Assembly: GCF_015674855.1 (NCBI RefSeq)
Contig: NZ_JADMLG010000012.1
Span: forward strand, 231,483 to 295,482
Origin: Nocardia bovistercoris
GTDB lineage: Bacteria; Actinomycetota; Actinomycetes; Mycobacteriales; Mycobacteriaceae
DNA: 64,000 nucleotides
Direction: 5' to 3'
Shown here: positions 1 through 14,708 of the stretch, piece after piece
Numbering within the stretch: position 1 is the stretch's first letter
Layout: each line of letters begins with the position of its first letter
The notes under the pieces: model-generated
The model's input: the letters and a program-made list of their open reading frames with translations, nothing else
Database searches by the model: none
Told to the model about the DNA's origin: nothing
Position numbers and translations under genes: made by a program

Positions 1-5260
<5,260 letters not shown>

Positions 5261-5264
<4 letters not shown>

Positions 5265-5337
5265 CCCGATACGAGCGAACGACCGGCGAACACGCGCCGG
5301 TACAGGCCGAGGCCGAACCCGTCCGGGAGGTGCGCTC

Positions 5338-5341
<4 letters not shown>
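5261..5341 (+). CDS. 26-residue mini-ORF bridging NRPS and exporter
   Basis: A GTG codon at 5261 overlaps the NRPS stop (GTGA), and its TGA stop overlaps the ATG of the next gene (ATGA). The product would be 26 residues, hydrophilic, starting VTRYERTTGE. It has no hydrophobic segment or recognised motif and contains no Cys. It resembles no family I know. The double 4-base overlap suggests it relays ribosomes from the NRPS to the ABC ATPase (translational coupling), rather than encoding an enzyme. It may also be simply an untranslated spacer. Confidence 0.4.
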
Positions 5342-6329
<988 letters not shown>

Positions 6330-6333
<4 letters not shown>

Positions 6334-7211
6334 GTGTCGCGGGTACCGTGCTGAAAGACGAAGCGCCGAGCGTGGATTCGGTGGCGGAGTCGGCGGCGAG
6401 CCGGGAGATCGCGGCGCCGAGGCTACGGTTGTTCCGGGACAGCGCGATCGTCGCCCACCGCAATCTGCTCACCATCCTGCGGGTGCCGACGCTGCTGGTC
6501 ACCGCGACGATCCAGCCGCTGATGTTCGTCTTCCTCTTCGCCTACATCTTCGGCGCCTCGCTCGGCGGCAGTCAGTACCGCGAATTCCTGCTCGCGGGCA
6601 TCTTCGCCCAGACCGTGGCCTTCAACGCGGCCTTCACCACCGTCGGCCTCGCGGGCGACCTGCACACCGGCATCATCGACCGGATGCGCACGCTGCCGAT
6701 GTCGCGGCTCGCGGTGCTCATGGGCCGCACCCTGTCGGACCTGGTGGTGAACGTGCTCAGCCTGATCGTCATGGTCGGCTGCGGCTACGTGGTCGGCTGG
6801 CGGATCAACGGCGGGGCGGCCGACGCGGCGCTCGCCTTCGGTGTCATCCTGCTGTTCGCCTTCGCGATGTCGTGGGTCGGCGCGCTGACCGGTCTGCTCT
6901 CGCCGACCGTCGAGGTGGCCCAGAGCGCGGGCCTGATCTGGCTGTTCCCGCTGTCGTTCATCTCCTCGGCGTTCATCTCCGCCGAAACCCTGCCGGGTCC
7001 GCTGCGCACCGTCGCCGAATGGAATCCGATCACCGCGGTCGCGGCGTCGGGGCGCGAACTGTTCGACAACGGTTCGCCGCCCACCTTCGTGCCCGCCACC
7101 GGGTGGGCCGCCGACAACTGCGTGCTGTACGCGGTGATCTGCTCGGTCGTGATCCTGGCCGTCGCCATGCCGATGGCGTTGCTGCGCTACCGCAAGGTCG
7201 CCAGTCACTGA
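6330..7211 (+). CDS. ABC-2 type permease, DrrB family
   Basis: 293 residues. GTG 6330 overlaps the stop of the ATPase gene. About 45 cytoplasmic residues are followed by six hydrophobic segments. One begins near 50 (LLVTATIQPLMFVFLFAYIF) and the last is CVLYAVICSVVILAVAMPMAL at the C terminus. The motif GRTLSDLVVN and the late segment SSAFISAETLPGPLRTVAEWNP are typical of the DrrB/ABC-2 family. It should form the membrane channel for the DrrA-like ATPase. The operon ends at the hairpin right after the gene. Confidence 0.92.
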
Positions 7212-7224
7212 TCGCCGCACGAAC

Positions 7225-7263
7225 ACGACGAAGGCCGCTCCCGGAAGGGGCGGCCTTCGTCGT
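7225..7263. terminator. Bidirectional terminator between exporter operon and rbpA
   Basis: Perfect 14-bp inverted repeat (ACGACGAAGGCCGC at 7225-7238 with 7250-7263) around an 11-base loop, lying between two convergent genes 65 bp apart. It can serve both strands. Confidence 0.85.
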
Positions 7264-7275
7264 CGGTTGCTCCGC

Positions 7276-7611
7276 TCAGACGCGGCGGCGGGTCTTGAGC
7301 AGGTCGAGGCGCTCCTTGAGCAGTTCCTCGAGTTCCTCCTTGCTGCGACGCTCGAGCAGCATGTCCCAGTGCGTGCGCGGCGGCTTGACCTTCTTGGTCT
7401 CCTGCGTCGTGCCCTCGAGCAGGACGCCTTCCTGGCCGTTGCGGCACAGCCAGGTGGGAGGGATCTCGGCGTCGTCGGCGAAGGGGACGTCGAATTCCTC
7501 GTTGTTATCGGTCCGGTACCGGGCAATCCGACGCGGGGCCAGGTCGTGGTCGCGATCGGTCTCGTAGCTCACCGCTCCGAGCCGACTGCCCCGGAGTACG
7601 CGATCTGCCAT
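7276..7611 (-). CDS. rbpA: RNA polymerase-binding protein RbpA
   Basis: 111 residues, normal for the family, beginning MADRVLRGSRLGAVSYE, which is the hallmark N terminus of RbpA. RbpA is an actinobacterial RNA polymerase accessory factor that binds the principal sigma factor and stabilises the open complex. The central part has DVPFADDAEIPPTWLCRNG. The C-terminal charged helix (ERRSKEELEELLKERLDLLKTRRR) is the sigma-interacting region. ATG 7611 has GGGAGAGG upstream. A SigH/SigR-like promoter lies ~90 bp upstream of the start, fitting stress induction. Confidence 0.96.
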   Translation of the reverse strand: MADRVLRGSRLGAVSYETDRDHDLAPRRIARYRTDNNEEFDVPFADDAEIPPTWLCRNGQEGVLLEGTTQETKKVKPPRTHWDMLLERRSKEELEELLKERLDLLKTRRRV

Positions 7612-7700
7612 GGTGTGCCTCTCCCTGTGTACTCGAGTTTGTGCCGCGCTGTGTTCTGCCACCGCGCGGTGGACCATCGATACCCTGCGAACTTCGTGTA

Positions 7701-7728
7701 CAACGCAGGGACCTGCCCGAATAGTTCC
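7701..7728 (-). promoter_or_regulatory. SigH/SigR-like promoter of rbpA
   Basis: On the minus strand GGAAC (7728-7724) and CGTTG (7705-7701) are separated by 18 bases. This matches the thiol-oxidative-stress sigma consensus GGAA(T/C)-N16..19-CGTT. Start of transcription would be near 7693, giving an ~80-base leader. rbpA is a known SigR target in Streptomyces. Confidence 0.6.
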
Positions 7729-7881
7729 CGCCCCGGCGACGGGGAACCGCAATTGTAGTCGTCGGGCCCGCCCGTCGGACGCGCGGGCACACCGGCGCTC
7801 CGGAACCTCGTGCACCGCAACGGCAATTGGCCTGGCGGATCAATTGGCGCGGTGTCGGCGGGCGGGGCTATCGTGTGCGGC

Positions 7882-8235
7882 GTGCCTCATACAGCCAGGT
7901 CGGGCAGTGCCGCCGCCGATCGTCATCTGTCCTGCCTGTGGTGCGGGCGCAATATCGTGGAATCGGAGGCAGGACGCCGCCGTCGCTACTGCCGCCAGTC
8001 CTGCCGTCAGCGCGCCTACGAGCACCGCAACAGCCTCAAGGGCACCGGAATCCCCGACGATTCGGTGGTGCTCAGCGCGCAGGAGGCCGCCGATCTGGCC
8101 GATCGCTGGTTCGCGGCGCGCTGCGCGGCCGAGGATGTCGCCACCGCCGTCGAGGAGGGCGCAGGCCACGACGAGTTGGCGATGCTGAGCCGCACGCTGG
8201 TCGAACTCACTCGCGAGGCCGAACGGCTGCGCTAG
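7882..8235 (+). CDS. Small zinc-ribbon-like protein
   Basis: 117 residues from GTG 7882; an alternative upstream start at 7810 would add 24 poorly coding residues. The N-terminal third has CLWCGR-x12-YCRQSCRQRAYEHR, a four-Cys cluster followed by an Arg-rich stretch. Such arrangements bind zinc and often nucleic acid. The rest is an acidic helical region (EAADLADRWFAARCAAEDVATAVEEG). Conserved short proteins of this type occur in actinobacteria without assigned function. The 3' end overlaps that of the convergent membrane-protein gene by 29 bp. Function unknown. Confidence 0.75.
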   Translation: MPHTARSGSAAADRHLSCLWCGRNIVESEAGRRRRYCRQSCRQRAYEHRNSLKGTGIPDDSVVLSAQEAADLADRWFAARCAAEDVATAVEEGAGHDELAMLSRTLVELTREAERLR

Positions 8236-9310
8236 CCGCGCCGGAACGTCGGTTCAGGTCGCGTCCGCGCAGCAGGACGAGCACGGTGAGGCCGGCGAGG
8301 GTGGTGAGCAGTCCGGCCGCGACGCCGAGCGTGGCGGCGTCCGGGTGGACGAGCGATTGCGCTCGCATCGCCTGCCAGAACACCAGCGCGAACACCGCCG
8401 CGCAGCCGCCCGCCAGCACCGTGATCAGTTCGGCCCGGGTGCGTTCGGGGCGCAGCCACCGGAAGCGACGGGCGAGCAGCGCGAGCGCGATCACCGCGAT
8501 CAGCAGGAACTGGATGGCGTGCAGTCCGACGAAATGCGGGATGCGCAGGTCGCCGCCGGTGGTGCTCCAGTGGGTGAGCGGCATGCCGTCGGCGTCGTGC
8601 GCCGCGTCGATGTAGCCGTCGCGCCCCGCGTCGGTGTAGCCGTCGCGCGCGGCGTCGGTGTTGTGGTCGAGCACGGTGTGGCCTGCGCCGAGGAGCACGG
8701 GGCGGCCGTAGGCGTCCAGGACGCGCTGTTCGCCGGTGAACCCCATGAGATACGCCTGCGCCATGCCGAGTACCGCGAGCAGCAGGCCCGCGCGGATCGC
8801 GACCGTGGTCGGTCGGTCGACCAGTCGCTGCCGCACCACGATGACCGCGATGACGAGGTTGGCCAGGAACAGCCCGGGCACGCCGGACGTGAACACGATC
8901 TGCCCGACCTGGTTCACCGGGTCGGGGTCGGCGTTGTTGAAATGGCTGAAGCTGCCGCGCGCGGCCTGCAGCACGATAAAGCCGACGTCAACCACGCCGG
9001 TGACGGCGAAGACGGTGCCGAGCCACCGGGTCACGCGCTGTCCGCGATGCGGCCGCGACAGCAGCCAGGCGAGGGTGAGCCCGTAGAGGGCGAAGGCGAG
9101 GCCGAACTTCCACGGTTTGAGCCACACCGATTCACCGAGCACCCTGCGGTCGTCGACCAGCATGCCGACGGTCGCGACGAGCACCAGCGCCGCCATCAGG
9201 CCGACCATGCAGAGCAGGGGACGGTGCGCTCGACGCACCGGCATCGGTTCGGTCGCGCGCCGCTTCGGTCGGGAATCGGTTACCGCTGCATCGAATTCGA
9301 TCGTCGACAT
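8207..9310 (-). CDS. Multi-pass membrane protein, unknown function
   Basis: 367 residues. A basic N terminus (to ~30) is followed by about eight hydrophobic segments, starting LLCMVGLMAALVLVATVGML. Conserved-looking stretches are WLKPWKFGLAFALYGLTLAWLL, GSFSHFNNADPDPVNQVGQIVF and RIPHFVGLHAIQFLL. The His and Asp residues near membrane edges could bind a ligand. Between segments a tandem Asp-rich repeat (DAARDGY, DAGRDGY, DAAHDAD) occupies about residues 216-240. I do not recognise the family. Monocistronic as far as visible. Confidence 0.8.
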   Translation of the reverse strand: MSTIEFDAAVTDSRPKRRATEPMPVRRAHRPLLCMVGLMAALVLVATVGMLVDDRRVLGESVWLKPWKFGLAFALYGLTLAWLLSRPHRGQRVTRWLGTVFAVTGVVDVGFIVLQAARGSFSHFNNADPDPVNQVGQIVFTSGVPGLFLANLVIAVIVVRQRLVDRPTTVAIRAGLLLAVLGMAQAYLMGFTGEQRVLDAYGRPVLLGAGHTVLDHNTDAARDGYTDAGRDGYIDAAHDADGMPLTHWSTTGGDLRIPHFVGLHAIQFLLIAVIALALLARRFRWLRPERTRAELITVLAGGCAAVFALVFWQAMRAQSLVHPDAATLGVAAGLLTTLAGLTVLVLLRGRDLNRRSGAASAAVRPRE

Positions 9311-9624
9311 GATGTGACGGTAGGAATCCGCGCCCGCGCGACACGTCCCGCCGCGGAACGATTCACGAGTAGCACCTCGGTACCGTCATGCCGCGAGGGC
9401 GGCACCGGAGTAGGGGAGAGGCGAGGCGTCGGCGATCGTCGTGCACGGTAGTCGGTCGGCGAGTCGAGTGGCGCCGGAGTGGATCGAGCGATCTCATGGA
9501 CGTCGAATCGAGTTCGTCGATGGTCGCCGGGGCCAGCGGCGTCGAAGTGGGCGGCATCCATGGATGACTGTCGAGCAGTGCTGCTCGGTGGTCCTCGGGT
9601 CGAGCGGTGCGGGAGTGTGGAGCG

Positions 9625-9656
9625 GCACGCGCGGACGGCGCTGTCCGCGCGTGCCC
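9625..9656 (-). terminator. Terminator hairpin 2 of M23 peptidase gene
   Basis: Perfect 13-bp inverted repeat GGCACGCGCGGAC / GTCCGCGCGTGCC with a 6-base loop, second in line downstream of the gene stopping at 9703. Confidence 0.75.
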
Positions 9657-9660
9657 ACGA

Positions 9661-9688
9661 TTCGCGCGCCCCTCATAGTGCGCGCGAA
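9661..9688 (-). terminator. Terminator hairpin 1 of M23 peptidase gene
   Basis: Perfect 9-bp inverted repeat TTCGCGCGC / GCGCGCGAA with a 10-base loop, 14 bp after the stop codon. Confidence 0.65.
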
Positions 9689-9702
9689 CCGGGGTCGGTG
9701 GG

Positions 9703-10431
9703 TCAGGCGGGGGAGCGAAGTACGTCGATGCCGCGTGCGGCCAGCCAGGGCAGCGGGTCGATCGGGCCCGCGGCGGGGTGGTGGACTTCGTAGTGCAGGT
9801 GCGGGCCGGTGGAGTAGCCGCGATTGCCGACGGTGGCGATGCGGTCACCCGCGCGGACCTGCTGACCGACCTCGGCCAGGATGTCGTCGACGTGTCCGTA
9901 GACGCCGATGGTGCCGTCGTCCTGGCGGACGCGGATCCACAGTCCGAATCCGGAGGCCGGGCCCGCTTCCACGACCACGCCGTCGGTGACCGCGGCGATG
10001 GGCGCGCCGATCGGGTCGCCGAAGTCGAGTCCGGCGTGCATGGCGCCCCAGCGCTGTCCGAAGTGGGAGGTCAGGACGCCGCCGACCGGGCGGACGGTGC
10101 GCGGCCGTGCGGCTTCGGTCGCGATCCGGTGTTGCTCCCACAGCACCGGTTCCGGCACCGCCTGCGGCCGCTGCGCCTCGGGCGGGGTGAAAGCGGTGAA
10201 GCGGTCGGGCTCGGTGGCGGCGAACTGGTCGGTGTTCGGGGCGGCGGCGAGCAGATCGGGAGCTGCTTCGAGACGGGTTTCGCGGCTGTCGGACGAGCCG
10301 TGTAGTTCGGCGCCGGTGAGTACGCCCAGCGAGGCGGTGACGACGGCGGTGACGGTCGCGGCGCGCGATGCGACGCGGCGGCGTCGGGAGGTGCCGGGTC
10401 GACGCGAAGATAACGGAACGGTCACGGGCAT
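9703..10431 (-). CDS. M23 family metallopeptidase (LytM-type), exported
   Basis: 242 residues. A basic N terminus and hydrophobic stretch (AATVTAVVTASLGVLTG, ~24-40) form a signal peptide or anchor. Then comes a Pro/Ala-rich spacer and a C-terminal peptidase M23 domain (~118-230). Zinc ligands are visible: H132 and D136 in MHAGLDFG, and H213 in GPHLHYEV, with H180 in VYGH as catalytic partner. The enzyme should cleave peptidoglycan cross-links, or act as a LytM-like activator, outside the membrane. All metal ligands are present, so activity is expected. Two hairpins follow the gene. Confidence 0.92.
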   Translation of the reverse strand: MPVTVPLSSRRPGTSRRRRVASRAATVTAVVTASLGVLTGAELHGSSDSRETRLEAAPDLLAAAPNTDQFAATEPDRFTAFTPPEAQRPQAVPEPVLWEQHRIATEAARPRTVRPVGGVLTSHFGQRWGAMHAGLDFGDPIGAPIAAVTDGVVVEAGPASGFGLWIRVRQDDGTIGVYGHVDDILAEVGQQVRAGDRIATVGNRGYSTGPHLHYEVHHPAAGPIDPLPWLAARGIDVLRSPA

Positions 10432-10601
10432 GAGGTGAACGTACGGGACCGCTACTACCGGCCAGTAATCCTGTGGCTACCGTCACGGCGCGGGAAACCC
10501 CTGGATATCGGTTCCGTCGGTCCGCGACTCCGCCCGCGAACTGGGTCGATGCGGACCCGATCGGTTTGACCGGCATCCGCCGAGGCGGCCACACTCGGTA
10601 A

Positions 10602-10919
10602 GTGCCCACTAACGGAGTCCGCGCCTTGCGCGCACTCGCCGACCCGACCCGCCGCGCGATATTCGAGGCACTGCCCGCCCGCCCGCGTTCGGTCGGCGAC
10701 CTCGCCGAAACCCTCGGCATCACCAGTTCCGCGGTCTCGCAACACCTGCGTGTGCTGCGCGGCGCCCGCCTGGTGCTGATGCGCCCCGACGGCAACCGCC
10801 ACCTGTACTCCCTCGACCCCCGCGGCCTCGGCGACGCCCGCGACTACCTCGACCAGTTCTGGCCCAGCGCCCTCGCCTCCTACTCGGCGGCCATGGCGAC
10901 CTCGGCGACCAGCGGTTAG
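10602..10919 (+). CDS. ArsR-family winged-helix regulator
   Basis: 105 residues from GTG 10602. It has the ArsR/SmtB-like HTH: ALADPTRRAIFEAL, then SVGDLAETLGITSSAVSQHLRVLRGARLVLMRPDGNRHLYSLD (recognition helix ~45-60). No metal-binding Cys pair is visible, so it belongs to the non-metal subgroup (YlmH/Rv-type 'ArsR' often paired with SRPBCC or VOC proteins). Nothing in the immediate neighbourhood is an obvious target. The convergent GT9 gene ends 17 bp away. Confidence 0.88.
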   Translation: MPTNGVRALRALADPTRRAIFEALPARPRSVGDLAETLGITSSAVSQHLRVLRGARLVLMRPDGNRHLYSLDPRGLGDARDYLDQFWPSALASYSAAMATSATSG

Positions 10920-10935
10920 GCCCAGCTGCCCGGAC

Positions 10936-11916
10936 TCAGCCGACGCGGCGGAAGGGGGTGCGGCGGCGTTCGGTGCCGGGCCAGGTGCGGCGGCTCAGTT
11001 GTTTGTCGACCGCTTCGACCACCTCGGAGACGTCGATGCGGAGCAATCCCGGGTCGGGAGTGTCGGCCTCGCGGTCGCCGATGCCGCCCGCCCACAGCAC
11101 CGCGTGCCTGCCGAGCAGATGCTGCGGCGGCCCACCGCGGCGTGGCGGCGTCGGCCCGTACATGAGCACCGTGCGGGTGCCGAACGCGGTCGCCAGACGC
11201 GCGACACCGGTGTCGCCGCTGATCACCAGCGACGCCTCGGCGACGGTGGCGGCCAGTTCGATCAGGTTCTGTTCACCGGCGAGCACCCGGCGCACCGGTA
11301 GTCCGGCGCGGGCGGCGATGCTCAGCGCGATATCGCGTTCGAATTCGTCGCCGGTGAGCACCACTTCGCGGCCGATGACGAGTAGGTGCCGGATCACGGC
11401 GGCGAACCGGTCGGGCGGCCAGCGGCGGGCGGGTGCGCCCGCGCCGATGTGCACCACGACGCAGTCGCGGTGGCTGATGCTCGAGACGGGCGGCACGAGG
11501 CCGAGATTGCGGCGGTCGGCGTCGATGCCGTCGGATTCGAGCAGGTGACACCAGCGGTCGACCTCGTGCACGTCCTCTCGCCAGAGCGGGCCGCCGAGTT
11601 CGGGGAACGACGGATGGTGGTAGGTGAGGATGCGGTCGGGTTCGGTGCGGTGCAGCGCGGTGATGCTCTCGGTGCTCGGCTCGTGCAGGTTCACCGCGAG
11701 CCGAGGACGCGGGCCGTCCCAGCGCAGGGCCGCGGGATCGCCCGCGGGTACCAGCGCGTCGACCGAGGCGATGAGATCGACGATCGGCTTGAGGCGTTGC
11801 GGTGCGGCGAGCACGATGTGGTCGCTCGGGTCGGCTCGCCGTAACGCGCGCAACGCCGGGAGCGCGGTGAGCACATCACCGAGTCCGCATGCCTGTAGCA
11901 CGAGTACTACCGCCAC
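10936..11916 (-). CDS. Glycosyltransferase family 9 (heptosyltransferase-like)
   Basis: 326 residues from GTG 11916. AGGAG ends 6 bases before this codon, while a TTG at 11922 lies directly against the AGGAG and is unlikely. The N-terminal CGLGDVLTALPALRALRR is the GT9 acceptor-side motif. The C-terminal half has VVVHIGAGAPARRWPPDRFAAVIRHL and VISGDTGVARLATAFGTRTVLMYGPTPP, the nucleotide-sugar donor site. GT9 enzymes in actinobacteria, which lack LPS, probably decorate cell-envelope or secondary-metabolite glycans. Substrate not predictable here. Confidence 0.88.
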   Translation of the reverse strand: MAVVLVLQACGLGDVLTALPALRALRRADPSDHIVLAAPQRLKPIVDLIASVDALVPAGDPAALRWDGPRPRLAVNLHEPSTESITALHRTEPDRILTYHHPSFPELGGPLWREDVHEVDRWCHLLESDGIDADRRNLGLVPPVSSISHRDCVVVHIGAGAPARRWPPDRFAAVIRHLLVIGREVVLTGDEFERDIALSIAARAGLPVRRVLAGEQNLIELAATVAEASLVISGDTGVARLATAFGTRTVLMYGPTPPRRGGPPQHLLGRHAVLWAGGIGDREADTPDPGLLRIDVSEVVEAVDKQLSRRTWPGTERRRTPFRRVG

Positions 11917-12074
11917 CGTCAACTCCTAGCCACCCGACACGAGTTCACTTCCGATGATTTACTTCCCGCGCGGTCGCGGCGGTAAACGTCGGATCGGTGC
12001 GCCCATATCGATGGCACCGCGCCGGGCGGCGCAGTAACCTCGCAGGTAGCGGCCCCTACAGCAAGGAGTAACCC

Positions 12075-12488
12075 ATGGTCTCCAGGCTCAATCCGTATCT
12101 CGGTTTCGGTGAGAACGCCCGCGCGGCGCTCGAGTTCTATCGCGACATCTTCGGCGGCACGCTCACCCTCAGCACCTTCGGCGAATTCGGCGACAAACAA
12201 GCGCCGGGCGCGGATCTGGTCATGCACGGCATGCTGGAGACGCCGAACGGCTTCACGCTGATGGCCGCCGACACCCCGCCCGGTATGGACTTCACACCGG
12301 GCAGCAGCATCTCGGTGAGCCTCAGCGGCGACGACGGCGACGAGCTGCGCGGCTACTGGGGGCGGCTGTCCGCGGACGGCACGGTCAGCGTGCCGCTGGA
12401 GAAACAGATGTGGGGCGACGAGTTCGGGATGTGCCAGGACAAGTTCGGCGTCGCCTGGATGGTGAACATCGCCGCGCCGACCCAGTAG
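12075..12488 (+). CDS. VOC superfamily protein, PhnB-like
   Basis: 137 residues with AAGGAG six bases ahead of ATG 12075. Sequence features NPYLGFGENARAALEFYRDIFGGTL at the N terminus and WGDEFGMCQDKFGVAWMVNI at the C terminus, the standard pattern of the PhnB/'3-demethylubiquinone-9 methyltransferase-like' VOC group. This is a beta-alpha-beta-beta-beta fold that dimerises. Members bind small ligands; an enzymatic role is rarely proven. No metal triad is obvious. Confidence 0.9.
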   Translation: MVSRLNPYLGFGENARAALEFYRDIFGGTLTLSTFGEFGDKQAPGADLVMHGMLETPNGFTLMAADTPPGMDFTPGSSISVSLSGDDGDELRGYWGRLSADGTVSVPLEKQMWGDEFGMCQDKFGVAWMVNIAAPTQ

Positions 12489-12561
12489 CCGACCCGGCGC
12501 GCGGTGCGCTTTGTGTAGCAAATGATCAGTAATCCTGTCGGGTGCGGAATAACATCAGGTT

Positions 12562-13140
12562 ATGACCGCAAACAGTGTGCTCGACGGGCCTCTGCAGTCG
12601 CTCGCGAAGACGGCCTGGCAATCGGTTCTGGTCCTCGGTCTGCTCTCGGTGATCCTCGGCGTCGTGATGCTGGTGTGGTCGGGGCCGACCCTGGTCGTCG
12701 CGGGCATCCTGTTCGGCATCTACCTGATCGTCACGGGCGTGCTGCAGCTGGTGGCCGCCTTCGGTTCGGGTGTCGGCGCCGGGATGCGCGTGCTGTATTT
12801 CGTCACCGGCGTGCTGTGCGTCATCATCGGCCTGTTCTGCTTCCGCGACGAACTGGCCTCGATCATGTTGCTCGGTCTCTGGATCGGTATCGGGTGGCTG
12901 TTCCGCGGCGTGGCCCTGCTGGTCGGTGCGCTCTCCGAACCGGTGCCGGGTCGCGGCTGGCAGATCTTCTTCGGTGTGGTCACCGCGATCGCGGGCGTGG
13001 TGCTGATCGTGTGGCCGATCACCTCGACGACCACGCTGGTGCGGGTCGCGGGCATCTGGTTGATCGTGCTCGGCATCATGGAGATCGTCAGTTCCTTCGG
13101 TATCCGCAGGGACGCCAAGCAAATTCCCGCGGGCGTCTGA
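12562..13140 (+). CDS. HdeD family membrane protein (DUF308)
   Basis: 192 residues with six hydrophobic segments (SVLVLGLLSVILGVVMLVW; LVVAGILFGIYLIVTGVLQLV; VLYFVTGVLCVIIGLFCF; ASIMLLGLWIGIGWLFRGVALLV; IFFGVVTAIAGVVLIVWP; LVRVAGIWLIVLGIMEIV) arranged as three repeated hairpins, the HdeD/DUF308 architecture. The family is linked to acid and general stress but its biochemistry is unknown. Stand-alone gene followed by a hairpin. Confidence 0.9.
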   Translation: MTANSVLDGPLQSLAKTAWQSVLVLGLLSVILGVVMLVWSGPTLVVAGILFGIYLIVTGVLQLVAAFGSGVGAGMRVLYFVTGVLCVIIGLFCFRDELASIMLLGLWIGIGWLFRGVALLVGALSEPVPGRGWQIFFGVVTAIAGVVLIVWPITSTTTLVRVAGIWLIVLGIMEIVSSFGIRRDAKQIPAGV

Positions 13141-13154
13141 CCGAGACCCGCAGG

Positions 13155-13185
13155 CTCCGGCTCGCGCGACACGCGCGTGCCGGAG
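13155..13185 (+). terminator. Terminator of the HdeD-like gene
   Basis: 14-bp stem CTCCGGCTCGCGCG / CGCGCGTGCCGGAG with one mismatch and a 3-base loop, 14 bp after the stop codon. Confidence 0.7.
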
Positions 13186-13301
13186 TTCGCGCGTCCGGAG
13201 ACAGCCACCGCGCCGCGTTCCCGACACTCCGGAACAACTCCAGCTAGAAGCGCCTTTTCCGGTATTGCCGAGATCGGTCGCTCATTGTGTGCTGTGCTCG
13301 A

Positions 13302-14708
13302 GTGGTGAGCCGAGTCCACTGGGGACACATCTTCCACGTCGCGGGCCGACCCACCGTCGAGGACGCCGCCGACGCGCTGATCTCGGTGCCGGACGGCGCG
13401 CTGGTCGTCGACGACGACGGCCGCATCCGCTATTGCGGCGAACGCGCCGAACTGCCCGCACCGGCGCGTGGCGATATCGTCGTCGACCATCGCCCCGGCT
13501 ATCTGCTGCCCGGATTCGTCGACACCCACGTACATTTCCCGCAGACCTTCGCGGGCGACGCCTACGGCGGCGGGCAACTGCTGGAATGGCTGACCCGCTG
13601 CGTCTACCCGGCCGAGGCCCGTTTCGCCGATCCCGGGTTCGCGCGCGAGGCGGCCGTCGAATTCTGCCGCCGCCGCGTCGCCGTCGGCACCACCGCCGCG
13701 ATGGTGTTCGGGTCGGCTTTCCGGCAGGCTCAGGACGCCCTGTTCGGCGAGACGCACCGGCGCGGTCTGCGGATGGTCAGCGGTCGCGGCGTCCAGACCA
13801 CCGGCGAGCCCGCCGCGGCGCCGCTGTTCACCCCGGAGGCCGAGGTGGTGCGGTCGGTACGCGCTGAGATCGACGCCTGGCACGCCGCCGACACCGGCGA
13901 GGTCGACACCGCGCTGCTGCACGTGGCGATCGTGCCGCGCTTCGCGCTCTCGGTGACTCCCGAGACGCTGCGCCGCCTCGGCGAACTCTACGACCAGGTG
14001 CGCGATCGCGGCGTGTACTTCCACACCCACCTGAACGAGAACAACCGGCCCGGCACCGGTGAGGTCGACACCACCAAGCGGGTCTACGGCGTGCGGTCCT
14101 ACCTCGACACCTACGACGGCCGCTTCCTGCCGGGCTCGGAGATCGGCGGCTCAACCCTGCTCGGCCGTCGCAGCATCCTCGCGCACGCGGTGCACTGTCA
14201 GGACGCCGAACTCGCGCGCATGGCAGAGACCGGGACCTCGATCGCGCACTGCCCGGTATCCCAGCAGTTCCTCGGTTCGGGCACCATGCCGTGGCGCCGC
14301 ACGGTCGCCTCCGGTGTCACGGTGGCGGCGGGCACCGACTACGGCGGCGGTGACGAGTGGGCGATACCGAGGGTGCTGGCGAGCGCGTTCAAGGTGCACA
14401 TCTCCGAGCCGGGCGAGGACGGTGTGTCGCTGCATCCGGCGCAGCTGCTGTTCACCGGGACCTTGGCCGGTGCGCGCGCACTCGACATGGAACGGCGCTT
14501 CGGCAATTTCGACCTCGGCAAGGAGGCCGATTTCGTGGTGGTCGACCCGTCCGGTTCGCCCGCGCTCGCCGCGACCCTGGCCGACGGGACCCGGTCCGAG
14601 GATCCGCTGCTCGCCCGCGACCAGACCTTGTTCGCCCTGCTGATGGGGTTGGACGAGCGCGCGGTCGCGGGGGTGTACGTCCAGGGTCGCCGCGTCGACG
14701 ACCACTGA
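13302..14708 (+). CDS. guaD: Guanine deaminase (amidohydrolase superfamily)
   Basis: 468 residues from GTG 13302 (GTG 13305 and 13287 are alternatives). It converts guanine to xanthine. Metal-binding motifs: THVHFPQ near 75-80, the HTHLNENN stretch near 242, HAVHC near 290 and GTDYGGG near 340. The insertion HFPQTFAGDAYGGGQLLEWL is typical of guanine deaminases rather than other amidohydrolases. The C-terminal FDLGKEADFVVVDP strand closes the composite beta-sandwich. The next gene starts on the last base of its stop codon, so the two are coupled. Confidence 0.92.
   Translation: MVSRVHWGHIFHVAGRPTVEDAADALISVPDGALVVDDDGRIRYCGERAELPAPARGDIVVDHRPGYLLPGFVDTHVHFPQTFAGDAYGGGQLLEWLTRCVYPAEARFADPGFAREAAVEFCRRRVAVGTTAAMVFGSAFRQAQDALFGETHRRGLRMVSGRGVQTTGEPAAAPLFTPEAEVVRSVRAEIDAWHAADTGEVDTALLHVAIVPRFALSVTPETLRRLGELYDQVRDRGVYFHTHLNENNRPGTGEVDTTKRVYGVRSYLDTYDGRFLPGSEIGGSTLLGRRSILAHAVHCQDAELARMAETGTSIAHCPVSQQFLGSGTMPWRRTVASGVTVAAGTDYGGGDEWAIPRVLASAFKVHISEPGEDGVSLHPAQLLFTGTLAGARALDMERRFGNFDLGKEADFVVVDPSGSPALAATLADGTRSEDPLLARDQTLFALLMGLDERAVAGVYVQGRRVDDH

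Larger units (their letters stand above)
9311..9702. other. Non-coding interval with two tandem hairpins
   Basis: 392 bp without a credible gene: all open frames lack a ribosome-binding site and recognisable content. It contains the promoter of the 9310 membrane gene at its left and two strong terminators of the M23 peptidase gene at its right. Confidence 0.6.

Noticed and set aside
9441..9989. Plus-strand frame near the M23 peptidase
   Set aside because: Antisense to the peptidase and Arg/Gly-rich.
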